Assembly: GCA_041394285.1 (NCBI GenBank)
Contig: JAWKIL010000001.1
Coordinates: 812,504-876,503, forward strand
Length of the DNA stretch: 64,000 nt
Source: CADEDH01 sp041394285
GTDB taxonomy: Bacteria > Actinomycetota > Acidimicrobiia > Acidimicrobiales > SZUA-35
Reading direction: 5' to 3'
Shown here: positions 35,209 to 42,362 of the stretch, in pieces
Layout of the letters: the number at the start of each line of letters is the position of its first letter
Numbering within the stretch: the first letter of the stretch is position 1
Position numbers and translations under genes: made by a program
Notes under the pieces: generated by a model
What the model was told of the DNA's origin: nothing
Database searches by the model: none
What the model saw: only the letters and a program-made list of their open reading frames with translations

Positions 35209-36042
35209 TCAGGCCTCGGACCGGATCACGCCAGCCCCGGTGGGGTCCACGTAGCTGCCGTCGTACTTGATCCGATTGTGGCTGTGGCCCACGTGGTGCA
35301 GGCCGAACGCCGACTGGATGGCGGTGTAGATCCCCATGGCGTCCTGGGCGTTGTTGACCGACTGCTTGGCCAGCGTGAGGCCGAACATCGGCCGCTTGGC
35401 GATGTGGGCGGCCAGGGCCAGCGTCTCGGCCTCCAGGTCATCCCGGGGCACCACCCGGTTCACCATGCCGTGCTGGAGGGCCTCCTGGGCGCTGATCGAC
35501 CGGCCGGTGAACAGCATGTCCTTGGCCAGCCGGGCCCCGGCCTCGAACGGGTGCACGAAGTACTCCACGCCGTTCACCCCGAACGCCACCACCGGATCGG
35601 AGAAGGTGGCGTCGTCGGAGCACACGATCAGGTCCATCGGCCACACCAGCATCAGGCCGCCGGCGATCACCTTGCCCTGGACCGAGGCGATGGTGGGCTT
35701 GGCGATGTTGCGCCACCGCCAGCACAGGCCCACATACATCTCGGCTTCCTTGGCCATGTACCCCTCGGCCCCCTCGGCGTCGAAGTGGCACTGGGTGCCG
35801 ATGGCGCCCACGTCGTGGATGGTGGTGGTGGCCCGCAGGTCGTGGCCCGACGAGAAGTGCTTGCCGTCGGCCGCCAGCACGATCACCCGCACGTTCTCGT
35901 CCCGGGCCGCCTGGTCGAACGCCTGGTTCAGCTCCGACAGCATCAGGTAGTCCTGGGCGTTGGCCGCCTCGGGACGGGCCAGCGTGATCCGGGCCACCCC
36001 CTCGGTCGGTTCGTCGTAGCGCACCCGCTGCCAGTCGCTCAT
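35209..36042 (-). CDS. Enoyl-CoA hydratase/isomerase family protein
   Basis: The 277-aa crotonase-fold protein has the oxyanion-hole segments HFSSGHDL near residue 62 and GKVIAGGLMLVWPMDLIV near 120. It should act on an acyl-CoA thioester (hydration, isomerisation or related). The family's catalytic glutamates are not obvious at the usual positions (VNGVEYF occupies the second loop), so the exact reaction is uncertain. ATG 36042 is preferred to ATG 36051 because GGGAG is 9 bases upstream of the former and directly abuts the latter. It may cooperate with the CoA-transferases in this region. Confidence 0.85.
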   Translation of the reverse strand: MSDWQRVRYDEPTEGVARITLARPEAANAQDYLMLSELNQAFDQAARDENVRVIVLAADGKHFSSGHDLRATTTIHDVGAIGTQCHFDAEGAEGYMAKEAEMYVGLCWRWRNIAKPTIASVQGKVIAGGLMLVWPMDLIVCSDDATFSDPVVAFGVNGVEYFVHPFEAGARLAKDMLFTGRSISAQEALQHGMVNRVVPRDDLEAETLALAAHIAKRPMFGLTLAKQSVNNAQDAMGIYTAIQSAFGLHHVGHSHNRIKYDGSYVDPTGAGVIRSEA

Positions 36043-36138
36043 CGTCGTCATCTCCCGTTCCGTCGGTCAGCCCGATTCTGGCAGCCCGGTCGCCGGGACG
36101 ACAGCGGAGCCGTCCCGTCCGTGGCAGCATTGGCGCCC

Positions 36139-37236
36139 ATGGACGACACCCTCCGGATGCTGACGGCGGCCCAGGACGAGGCGGCGTCCCTGTTGGCCCA
36201 GGCCGGCGACTGGCTCACCGCCGCCGAGCGGGTGGCCGTGTGGGCCGAGGCCCGGGACGCCGCCACCAACGAGCTCGACCGGGCCCGGCGGGAGGCGATC
36301 AGCCCCGCCGCGGTCGACGGCCGTCACCGGGCCACCCCCGAGCTGTCGGCCCCGGCGGTGGAGGTGGTGCACCGGGTGGCGTCCGACCCGGGCCGACTCA
36401 CCCGGCCCTGGGCCGAGGCGGCCATCGCCCAGCTGGGGGAGGAGGCCTACACCGAGCTGGTGGGGGTGACGGCCATGGCCTGCGCCCTCGAACGGTTCCG
36501 CCTGGCCGTCGGGCTGCCGACCCGGACGCTCCCGGCGCCGGTGGCAGGTGAGCCGGCCCGGGTCCGCCCCGACGACGTGGGCGACGTCGGGGCCTGGGTG
36601 GCCCAGACCGTGCACAAGGCCCGGGCCAACGTGAGCCGGGCCCTGAGCCTGGTGCCCCGCACCAACCACGCGTGGCGGCTCCTGGTCGACTCCCACTACA
36701 CCCGGGGCGCCGACTTCTACCGGCTGGTGTGGGATCGGCCTCTCAGCCGGCCCCAGGTGGAGCTCGTGGCGGCCCGCACCACATCTCTCCACGAGTGTTT
36801 CTATTGAACGTCGTCCCATGGTTCGCTGCTCCGTGCGAGCGGCGCCGAGCTTGGCCTGGCCATCAACCTGACCGTCGCCCTCAGCCCGACATCGGCCGGC
36901 GACGCCGGCGTTCCCCACGGTCGTGAGCTGTTGACGTTTGCGTCGGCCGTCCACGCGGCCCCGGGACCCGACGACCCCGAGCTGGCCGCGGCCCGGGAGC
37001 AGCTGCGGGCGGCGGTGGGCGACAACGGGTTGGCCGAAGCGGCGGCCACCGTGGCCGCCTTCAACGGGCTGGTCCGGGTGGCCGACGGGACCGGCATCCA
37101 GCTCGACGCCGGCGTGCTGCACGACTCGGCCGACTTCCGGGCCGAGTTGGGCGTCGACCGATACGGAGGCGCCGTCAACACCGCCACCACCCCCCAAGCG
37201 GTCGATCGCCGGTCGATCGGGGATCTGTTCGCCTGA
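36139..37236 (+). CDS. AhpD-related selenoprotein, TGA at 36805-36807 read as selenocysteine (Sec223)
   Basis: One continuous frame runs from ATG 36139 to TGA 37234-37236, interrupted by a single in-frame TGA at 36805. Reading that TGA as Sec gives a 365-aa protein with the motif C220-F-Y-U223-T-S-S-H227-G-S-L-L-R232. This is the AhpD/carboxymuconolactone-decarboxylase active site CxxC-xxx-H-xxx-LR with the second Cys replaced by Sec. Both flanks look like one AhpD-type helical protein: ELVGVTAMACALERFRLAVG before the site, and AAATVAAFNGLVRVADGTGI after it. No ATG or ribosome binding site starts the second half, and a SECIS-like hairpin follows the TGA. The expected role is peroxide or disulfide redox chemistry. 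A family of alkylhydroperoxidase-related (seleno)proteins is known. sel genes are not in the window. Confidence 0.85.
36824..36844 (+). promoter_or_regulatory. Bacterial SECIS-like hairpin
   Basis: CGCTGCTC (36824-36831) pairs with GAGCGGCG (36837-36844) over 8 bp (one G-T pair), with the loop CGTGC. The loop begins 24 bases after the TGA and has G as its second base. That matches the position and loop rule described for bacterial SECIS elements read by SelB. Confidence 0.75.
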
Positions 37237-37241
37237 GACAT

Positions 37242-37265
37242 CGGCCCGGCCGGCGGCCAGGGCCG
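37242..37265 (+). terminator. Weak GC hairpin after the selenoprotein gene
   Basis: CGGCCC (37242-37247) and GGGCCG (37260-37265) can pair around a 12-nt loop just after the stop. It is short and GC-rich sequence makes chance pairing easy. Confidence 0.3.
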
Positions 37266-37399
37266 GCGAGGTCCGGAGGCGATCCTGCTCACCGGCGCCG
37301 GTCCCACCGGCTCTACCGCCAACGGCCCGGCTCCTGGTTCACTCGGCTCCGGCATGCCGGGCGGCGACCCTCGCCCGGCCGGAGAGGCGGTGCGGAGCG

Positions 37400-38551
37400 A
37401 TGCGGTCCTACCAGGGGCGGAGGAAGCTGGAGCAGCAGCTGGCGGCGGCCATCGTCGCCCTGGTGCTGGTGGCCCTGGTGGTGTTCACCTCACTGCCGGC
37501 CGGGGCGGCGCCGATCGGGTTCACCCCCACGCCACGGGACGGTTGGGACACCAACGGCACGGTCTACGCCACCAAGATCGTGGGCGACACCCTCTACCTC
37601 GGCGGCAGCTTCACCCAGGTCCGCTCGGCCTCGGGGCAGGTGGAAGCCCGGACCAACCTGGCCGCCGTCAGCCTCGACACCGGCGCCCTCCTGCCGTTCC
37701 GGGCCGATACCGACACACCGGTCCGGGCCATCGAAGGCGACGGCACCACCGTGTGGGTGGGGGGCTCGTTCAGCAAGGTGAATGGGGCCTACCGCCGCCG
37801 AATCGCCGCCCTGGACCCCGCCACCGGGCAGGTCAGCACCCGGTACAAGGTGGGTGTGTCGTCCACCGTGTACGCCATCGAGAAAGGCCCGTCGGCCCTC
37901 TACCTGGGCGGCGGCTTCGGGAACTCGGCCAACACCGGCCTGCCGTACCTGGTCAAGGTCGACCCTGCCACCGGCGCCATCGACACCAGCTTCGCCCCCC
38001 GGCCCAACGCCGCCGTCCGGGCCCTGGCCCTGTCGGGCGATCGGCTCATCGTGGGGGGCGACTTCACCTCGATCAGCGGGGTGGCCCGGTCCTACGTCAC
38101 GGCGTTGTCGGCCGCCGACGCCACGGTGGTGGGCGGCGACTTCACGCCCACCGCCACCGGCAAGGCCTTCGCCGTCGACGTGTCGCCTGACGGCTCGGTC
38201 GTCTACGCCGGCCTGGGCGGCGCGGCCAACCGGGTGATCGCCTGGAACGCGGTCACCGGGGCCCGGCTGTGGCGCCACGTGGCCATGGGCGACGTCCAGG
38301 CGATCCGGTTGGTGGGCGGGAAGGTCTACTTCGGCTTCCACGAGGGGTTCGCCGGCGACACCACGGTGCGACTGCTGGCCGTCGACGCCGCCGCCGGCAC
38401 CCTCGACCCCTCGTTCCGGCCCACCGTGGACTCCTTCTGGGGCGTGTGGGCCATCGACGGCACGGCCGACGCCCTCGTGGCCGGCGGCCAGTTCACCACC
38501 GTCCAGAACGTCCCCACCCGGGGCATCGCCAGCTTCGCCCCCGCCGGCTGA
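37400..38551 (+). CDS. Secreted beta-propeller-like repeat protein
   Basis: The 383-aa precursor has a signal or anchor segment (AAAIVALVLVALVVFTSLPAGAAP, about residues 14-37), so it is exported. The rest is made of about seven blade-like repeats with the recurring pattern LYLGGSFTQV / VWVGGSFSKVNG / LIVGGDFTSISG, each followed by a DPATG turn. This is the delta-60/PQQ-like propeller repeat of secreted actinobacterial proteins. No catalytic residues are recognised, and binding to a surface ligand is the usual guess. ATG 37400 is chosen with GGAGAGG 12 bases upstream. A long nested hairpin follows the stop. Confidence 0.8.
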   Translation: MRSYQGRRKLEQQLAAAIVALVLVALVVFTSLPAGAAPIGFTPTPRDGWDTNGTVYATKIVGDTLYLGGSFTQVRSASGQVEARTNLAAVSLDTGALLPFRADTDTPVRAIEGDGTTVWVGGSFSKVNGAYRRRIAALDPATGQVSTRYKVGVSSTVYAIEKGPSALYLGGGFGNSANTGLPYLVKVDPATGAIDTSFAPRPNAAVRALALSGDRLIVGGDFTSISGVARSYVTALSAADATVVGGDFTPTATGKAFAVDVSPDGSVVYAGLGGAANRVIAWNAVTGARLWRHVAMGDVQAIRLVGGKVYFGFHEGFAGDTTVRLLAVDAAAGTLDPSFRPTVDSFWGVWAIDGTADALVAGGQFTTVQNVPTRGIASFAPAG

Positions 38552-38566
38552 GCCCCCTCGCCGGCT

Positions 38567-38659
38567 GCGACATCCGGACCTCAGTTCCAACCGCGTAGCG
38601 GCATGTACCCCTCAGAGGTACATGGGGGTACACGATTCGTTCCGGGGTCCGGATGTCGC
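38567..38659. terminator. Long nested inverted repeat between convergent genes
   Basis: Perfect 14-bp arms GCGACATCCGGACC (38567-38580) and GGTCCGGATGTCGC (38646-38659) enclose an inner hairpin CATGTACC (38602-38609) / GGTACATG (38617-38624). It lies between the propeller gene and paaX and may terminate both. Confidence 0.7.
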
Positions 38660-38668
38660 GGGCGTGGC

Positions 38669-39571
38669 TCAGCTGACAAGACGGCGGGCGATGACGGCGG
38701 GGTCGACGACGAGGCCGGTGACCTTGGCCAGCCACCGCTCGGCCGCCTCGGCCACGGCGTGGTACACGACCGAGGCGGCGGCTATGGCATCGGGACCGGG
38801 CCAGCCCGCCGGCAGGACCTCGGGCGGCAGGTCGGGGTCGGCCAGGCGGGCCCGGCGCAGCTCGTGCACGAGCATCGTGCGCAGGGCAAAGGCGGTTTCG
38901 TCGTCGACCTCGCCCGACTCGGCGACCGCAGCGGCCAGCGGGCCGTACGTGCGGGCCACGGCCCGGTAGCGTTCGGCCACCGGTTCCAGGTCGAAGGCCG
39001 AAGCGGGCCAGCCGGCGCCGGCCAACGCGGCCCCGTCGTGGAAGCTGGCCCGGGCGACGGGCACCGGGCCGACCGCCCCCGCCGCCCGCAGCCAAGCGTC
39101 CACCGCCTCGGGGTCGGCCCGGGGGGCGGCCAGCACGCCCGGGGCCACCGGGGCGAAGCCCCGCTCGGCCAGCACGGCGGCCGCAGTGGGACCGGCGGCC
39201 CCCGCCGGAGCGGCGTCGATCAGCACCAGCGTCCACAGCCCGTCCCAGGCGAGGGCGCCGCCATAGATCCGGGCCTCGGCGGCGGCGAACTCACCCATGG
39301 CCCACGGCGTGAGCCGGTACCGGCTGCGCCGGCCCACCCGCTCCACCTCGAACCAGCCCTCGGCCCCGAGGCGGAACATCGAGGTGCGGACGAGGCGCTC
39401 GTTGAAGCCGAACTGGTCGACCAGGTCGATCAGGTCGCCGAGCCAGATCTCGCCCCCGGCCGGTACCACCGAGTCGCCGAAGATCGTCACCAGCACCGAC
39501 CGGGCCGAGATGTCGGGCCGGGCCCCGAAACCGGCCGGATCGGGGAGGGGAGCGGCGACAGGTGACGGCAT
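38669..39571 (-). CDS. paaX: PaaX-family transcriptional repressor
   Basis: The 300-aa protein has the PaaX N-terminal winged helix (SARSVLVTIFGDSVVPAGGEIWLGDLIDL, about residues 19-47), the wing FEVERVGRRSRYRLT, and the C-terminal PaaX domains with LWTLVLID and LVHELRR. PaaX represses phenylacetate catabolic genes and is released by phenylacetyl-CoA. It is divergent from paaABCDE across an 82-base region that holds a symmetrical promoter-operator, which strongly supports this role. The ATG at 39571 follows a TATCAT box by 6 bases, suggesting leaderless and probably autoregulated expression. Confidence 0.92.
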   Translation of the reverse strand: MPSPVAAPLPDPAGFGARPDISARSVLVTIFGDSVVPAGGEIWLGDLIDLVDQFGFNERLVRTSMFRLGAEGWFEVERVGRRSRYRLTPWAMGEFAAAEARIYGGALAWDGLWTLVLIDAAPAGAAGPTAAAVLAERGFAPVAPGVLAAPRADPEAVDAWLRAAGAVGPVPVARASFHDGAALAGAGWPASAFDLEPVAERYRAVARTYGPLAAAVAESGEVDDETAFALRTMLVHELRRARLADPDLPPEVLPAGWPGPDAIAAASVVYHAVAEAAERWLAKVTGLVVDPAVIARRLVS

Positions 39572-39577
39572 GGAAAC

Positions 39578-39619
39578 ATGATACACGATCTTGCCATGTG
39601 GGCAAGGAGTGTGTATCGT
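39578..39619. promoter_or_regulatory. Symmetrical divergent paaX/paaA promoter with nested PaaX-type operator
   Basis: GATACAC (39580-39586) mirrors GTGTATC (39611-39617), and inside them CTTGCC (39590-39595) mirrors GGCAAG (39601-39606). For paaA, TTGCCA (39591) and TATCGT (39614) are spaced 17 bases. For paaX on the other strand, TTGCCC and TATCAT are spaced 16. Each -10 lies in one half-site, so one bound repressor could block both. Confidence 0.65.
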
Positions 39620-39653
39620 TTCAACAACGACCCCCGGCACGGGAGCAACCGCC

Positions 39654-40691
39654 TTGACCACCACGCCGTCCCTCACCCCGCCCGCACCGCCCCAGAGCCC
39701 CGAGGAGCGATTCCAGTCGCTGATCGGGGCGGGCGAGAAGATCGAGCCCCGGGACTGGATGCCCGAGGCCTACCGCAGCACGATGATCCGCCAGATCGCC
39801 CAGCACGCCCACTCCGAGGTGATCGGCCAGCAGCCGGAGGGCAACTGGATCACCCGGGCCCCCACGCTGGTGCGCAAGGCCATCCTGATCGCCAAGGTGC
39901 AGGACGAGGCCGGTCACGGCCTCTACCTGTACTCGGCGGCCGAGACCCTGGGGGTCAGCCGGCACGAGCTGACCGAGCTGCTCCACGCCGGTCGCCAGAA
40001 GTACTCGTCGATCTTCAACTACCCCACGCTCACCTGGGCCGACATCGGCTGCATCGGGTGGCTGGTGGACGGGGCGGCGATCACCAACCAGGTGATGCTG
40101 AGCCGCACGTCGTACGGACCCTACGCCCGGGCCATGGTCAAGATCTGCAAGGAGGAGTCGTTCCACCAGCGCCAGGGCTACGAGATCATGCTGTCTCTGG
40201 TGAAGGGCACCGAGGCCCAGCGGGCCATGGCCCAGGATGCTCTCAACCGGTGGTGGTGGCCGTCGCTGGTGATGTTCGGCCCGCCCGACACCGACTCGCC
40301 CCACACCCCGGAGTCGGTGGCCTGGGGCATCAAGTTGGAGACCAACGACGAGCTGCGCCAGCGGTTCATCGACACCACCGTCCCCCAGGCCGATCACCTC
40401 GGGCTCACGATTCCCGATCCCGAGCTGCGATGGAACGATGAGCGGGGCCACTACGACTTCGGCCCGATCGACTGGGACGACTTCTGGCGGGTGATCAAGG
40501 GCGACGGCCCCTGCAACCGGGAGCGCATGGCCCACAAGCTGGCGGCCTGGAACGAGGGCGCCTGGGTGCGGGAAGCGGCCCAGGCCCATGCCGCCAAGCG
40601 GGCGGCCCGGGCCGCCGCCGAGGGCACCGAGCATCGCCGGGTCCATGAAGGGGACGTGACCACCGACGAGACCGCAGGAGACCAGCAGTGA
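39654..40691 (+). CDS. paaA: Phenylacetyl-CoA 1,2-epoxidase catalytic subunit
   Basis: PaaA is the diiron monooxygenase subunit of the PaaABCE complex, which epoxidises the ring of phenylacetyl-CoA. The two iron-binding ExxH motifs are visible in VQDEAGHGLYLY and KEESFHQRQG. At 345 aa the length is close to known PaaA proteins (about 310-330) with a charged C-terminal tail. I chose the TTG at 39654 because GGGAG lies 8 bases upstream and conserved sequence begins soon after; earlier TTG/GTG codons in frame fall inside the operator. It overlaps paaB by 4 bases and heads a tightly coupled operon. Confidence 0.93.
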   Translation: MTTTPSLTPPAPPQSPEERFQSLIGAGEKIEPRDWMPEAYRSTMIRQIAQHAHSEVIGQQPEGNWITRAPTLVRKAILIAKVQDEAGHGLYLYSAAETLGVSRHELTELLHAGRQKYSSIFNYPTLTWADIGCIGWLVDGAAITNQVMLSRTSYGPYARAMVKICKEESFHQRQGYEIMLSLVKGTEAQRAMAQDALNRWWWPSLVMFGPPDTDSPHTPESVAWGIKLETNDELRQRFIDTTVPQADHLGLTIPDPELRWNDERGHYDFGPIDWDDFWRVIKGDGPCNRERMAHKLAAWNEGAWVREAAQAHAAKRAARAAAEGTEHRRVHEGDVTTDETAGDQQ

Positions 40692-41023
40692 GCTACCACG
40701 TACCCAAGGCCGAGGGCGAGATCGACCCCACCTTCAGCGGCCGGGCAACCGGCGGCTACCCCCTGTGGGAGGTGTTCATCCGGGCCAAGCGGGGCCTGAA
40801 CCACGTCCACGCCGGCAGCATCCATGCCCCCGACGCCGAGACGGCCGTGCTGGCGGCGCGCGACGTCTACACCCGGCGCAGCGAGGGCGTCTCGATCTGG
40901 GTGGTGCCGTCGGCCCAGATCCACGCCTCCGATCCCGACGAGGCCGACGCCTTCTTCGACTCGGACAAGCCGTACCGGCACCCCACGTTCTACGAGATCC
41001 CGGAAGAAGTGGGGCACATGTGA
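40688..41023 (+). CDS. paaB: Phenylacetyl-CoA epoxidase subunit PaaB
   Basis: The 111-aa product is the small structural subunit of the phenylacetyl-CoA epoxidase. It shows the typical YPLWEVFIRAKRGLNHVHAGSIHAPDAE opening and the EGVSIWVVPSAQIHASDPDEADAFFD stretch. It starts at a GTG overlapping the paaA stop (GTGA) and its stop overlaps the paaC start (TGATG). PaaB bridges PaaAC dimers in characterised systems. Confidence 0.93.
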   Translation: MSYHVPKAEGEIDPTFSGRATGGYPLWEVFIRAKRGLNHVHAGSIHAPDAETAVLAARDVYTRRSEGVSIWVVPSAQIHASDPDEADAFFDSDKPYRHPTFYEIPEEVGHM

Positions 41024-41802
41024 TGACGGCCTCCACGCCCACCCCCACCTCGACCGCCGCTCTGGTCACCTACCTGCTGCGCCTGGCCGACGACAACCTG
41101 ATCCTGGCCCAGCGCCTGGGCGGCGCCATCAGCTGGATGCCCGACGTGGAGGACGACGTGGCCGTGGCCAACCTGTGCCTCGACCACCTGGGTCAGGCCC
41201 GCAACCTCTACACCTACGCCGGGGCGGTGGAAGGCGCCGGGCGCACCGAGGACGACCTGGCCATGCTGCGGGGCGAGCGGGAGATGCTCAACGCCGTTCT
41301 GGTGGAGCAGCCCAACGGCGACTTCGCCCATCTCGTGGTGCGCCAGCTGTTCACCGACGCCTACCAGGTGCCGCTGTACGAGGCCCTAGTGGCCAGCGCC
41401 GATCCCGAGTTGGCGGCCATCGCGGCCAAGGCGGCCAAGGAAGCCCGCTATCACCTGCGCTTGTCTTCCACCTGGGCCGTCCGCCTCGGTGACGGCACCG
41501 ACGAGAGCCACCGCCGGATGCAGGCCGCGGTGGACGGGCTGTGGTCGTTCACCGGCGACCTGTTCACCACCGACGCGGTGGAGGCCGAGCTGGCGGCGGC
41601 CGGCGTGGCCCCCGACCTGGACGCCCTGCGGGCCCGGTACGACGCCACCGTGGCCGAGGTGCTGGCGGAGGCCACGCTGAGCCCGCCCACCGATCCCTAC
41701 CAGCGGATCGGGGGCCGCACCGGCTACCACACCGAGCACCTGGGCCACCTCCTGCCCGAGATGCAGTCGCTGTACCGGGCCCACCCGGGAGCCGAGTGGT
41801 GA
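41023..41802 (+). CDS. paaC: Phenylacetyl-CoA epoxidase structural subunit PaaC
   Basis: The 259-aa four-helix protein pairs with PaaA in the epoxidase but is not itself the catalytic iron subunit. Family features are LLRLADDNLILAQRLGGAISWMPDVEDDVAVANLCLDHLGQAR, KEARYHLRLSSTWAVRLGDGTDES and the C-terminal GRTGYHTEHLGHLLPEMQSLYR. The ATG shares its A with the paaB stop (TGATG). The end overlaps paaD by 4 bases. Confidence 0.93.
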   Translation: MTASTPTPTSTAALVTYLLRLADDNLILAQRLGGAISWMPDVEDDVAVANLCLDHLGQARNLYTYAGAVEGAGRTEDDLAMLRGEREMLNAVLVEQPNGDFAHLVVRQLFTDAYQVPLYEALVASADPELAAIAAKAAKEARYHLRLSSTWAVRLGDGTDESHRRMQAAVDGLWSFTGDLFTTDAVEAELAAAGVAPDLDALRARYDATVAEVLAEATLSPPTDPYQRIGGRTGYHTEHLGHLLPEMQSLYRAHPGAEW

Positions 41803-42362
41803 GCGCAGCCACCGATCAGGGCCCAGCCACCGATCAGGGGATCACCGCCCGGCGGGCGCTCCACGACGCCCTGGCCGCCGTACCGGACCCCGAGATCCCC
41901 GTGCTCACGTTGGCCGACCTGGGCGTGCTCCGCTCGATCGAGGAGATCGGCGGTCGGGTGGTGGTCACGATCACCCCCACCTACTCCGGCTGCCCGGCCA
42001 TGGCCCACATGGCGACCGAGCTGCAGGCCGTCCTGGAGCGGGCCGGCGTGGAAGGCGAGGTGCGCACGGTGCTCAGCCCGGCGTGGACCACCGACTGGAT
42101 GAGCGCCGAGGGCCGGGCCAAGCTCCAGGCCTACGGCATCGCCCCACCCCCGGCCGCCCCGGCCGACGGGCCCGTGCCCGTGGCGCTCGGCCACCGGCGG
42201 GGGGCGCCCGGTGACAGCCGCCAACCCCCCGCCGTGCACTGCCCCCAGTGCCATTCGGCCCGTACCGAGGTGGTGAGCGAGTTCGGCTCCACCGCCTGCA
42301 AGGCCCTGTACCGGTGCCTCGACTGTCTCGAACCGTTCGACTACTTCAAAGGGCTGCACTGA
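41799..42362 (+). CDS. paaD: PaaD, Fe-S/MIP18-type assembly factor for phenylacetyl-CoA epoxidase
   Basis: The 187-aa protein has a DUF59/MIP18-like domain (VPDPEIPVLTLADLGVLRSI, then TYSGCPAMAHMATEL) and a C-terminal zinc ribbon (CPQCHSARTEVVSEFGSTACKALYRCLDCLEPF). PaaD is needed for maturation of the epoxidase reductase in known systems. Residues about 125-145 form a variable Pro/Ala linker. It starts at GTG within the paaC stop (GTGA) and ends in TGATG with paaE. Confidence 0.92.
   Translation: MSAATDQGPATDQGITARRALHDALAAVPDPEIPVLTLADLGVLRSIEEIGGRVVVTITPTYSGCPAMAHMATELQAVLERAGVEGEVRTVLSPAWTTDWMSAEGRAKLQAYGIAPPPAAPADGPVPVALGHRRGAPGDSRQPPAVHCPQCHSARTEVVSEFGSTACKALYRCLDCLEPFDYFKGLH

Noticed and set aside
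36931..37236. A separate small gene starting at TTG 36931
   Set aside because: It has no ribosome binding site, is in the same frame as the upstream gene, and its conserved AhpD-like sequence starts before the TTG. Reading the TGA at 36805 as selenocysteine explains it better.
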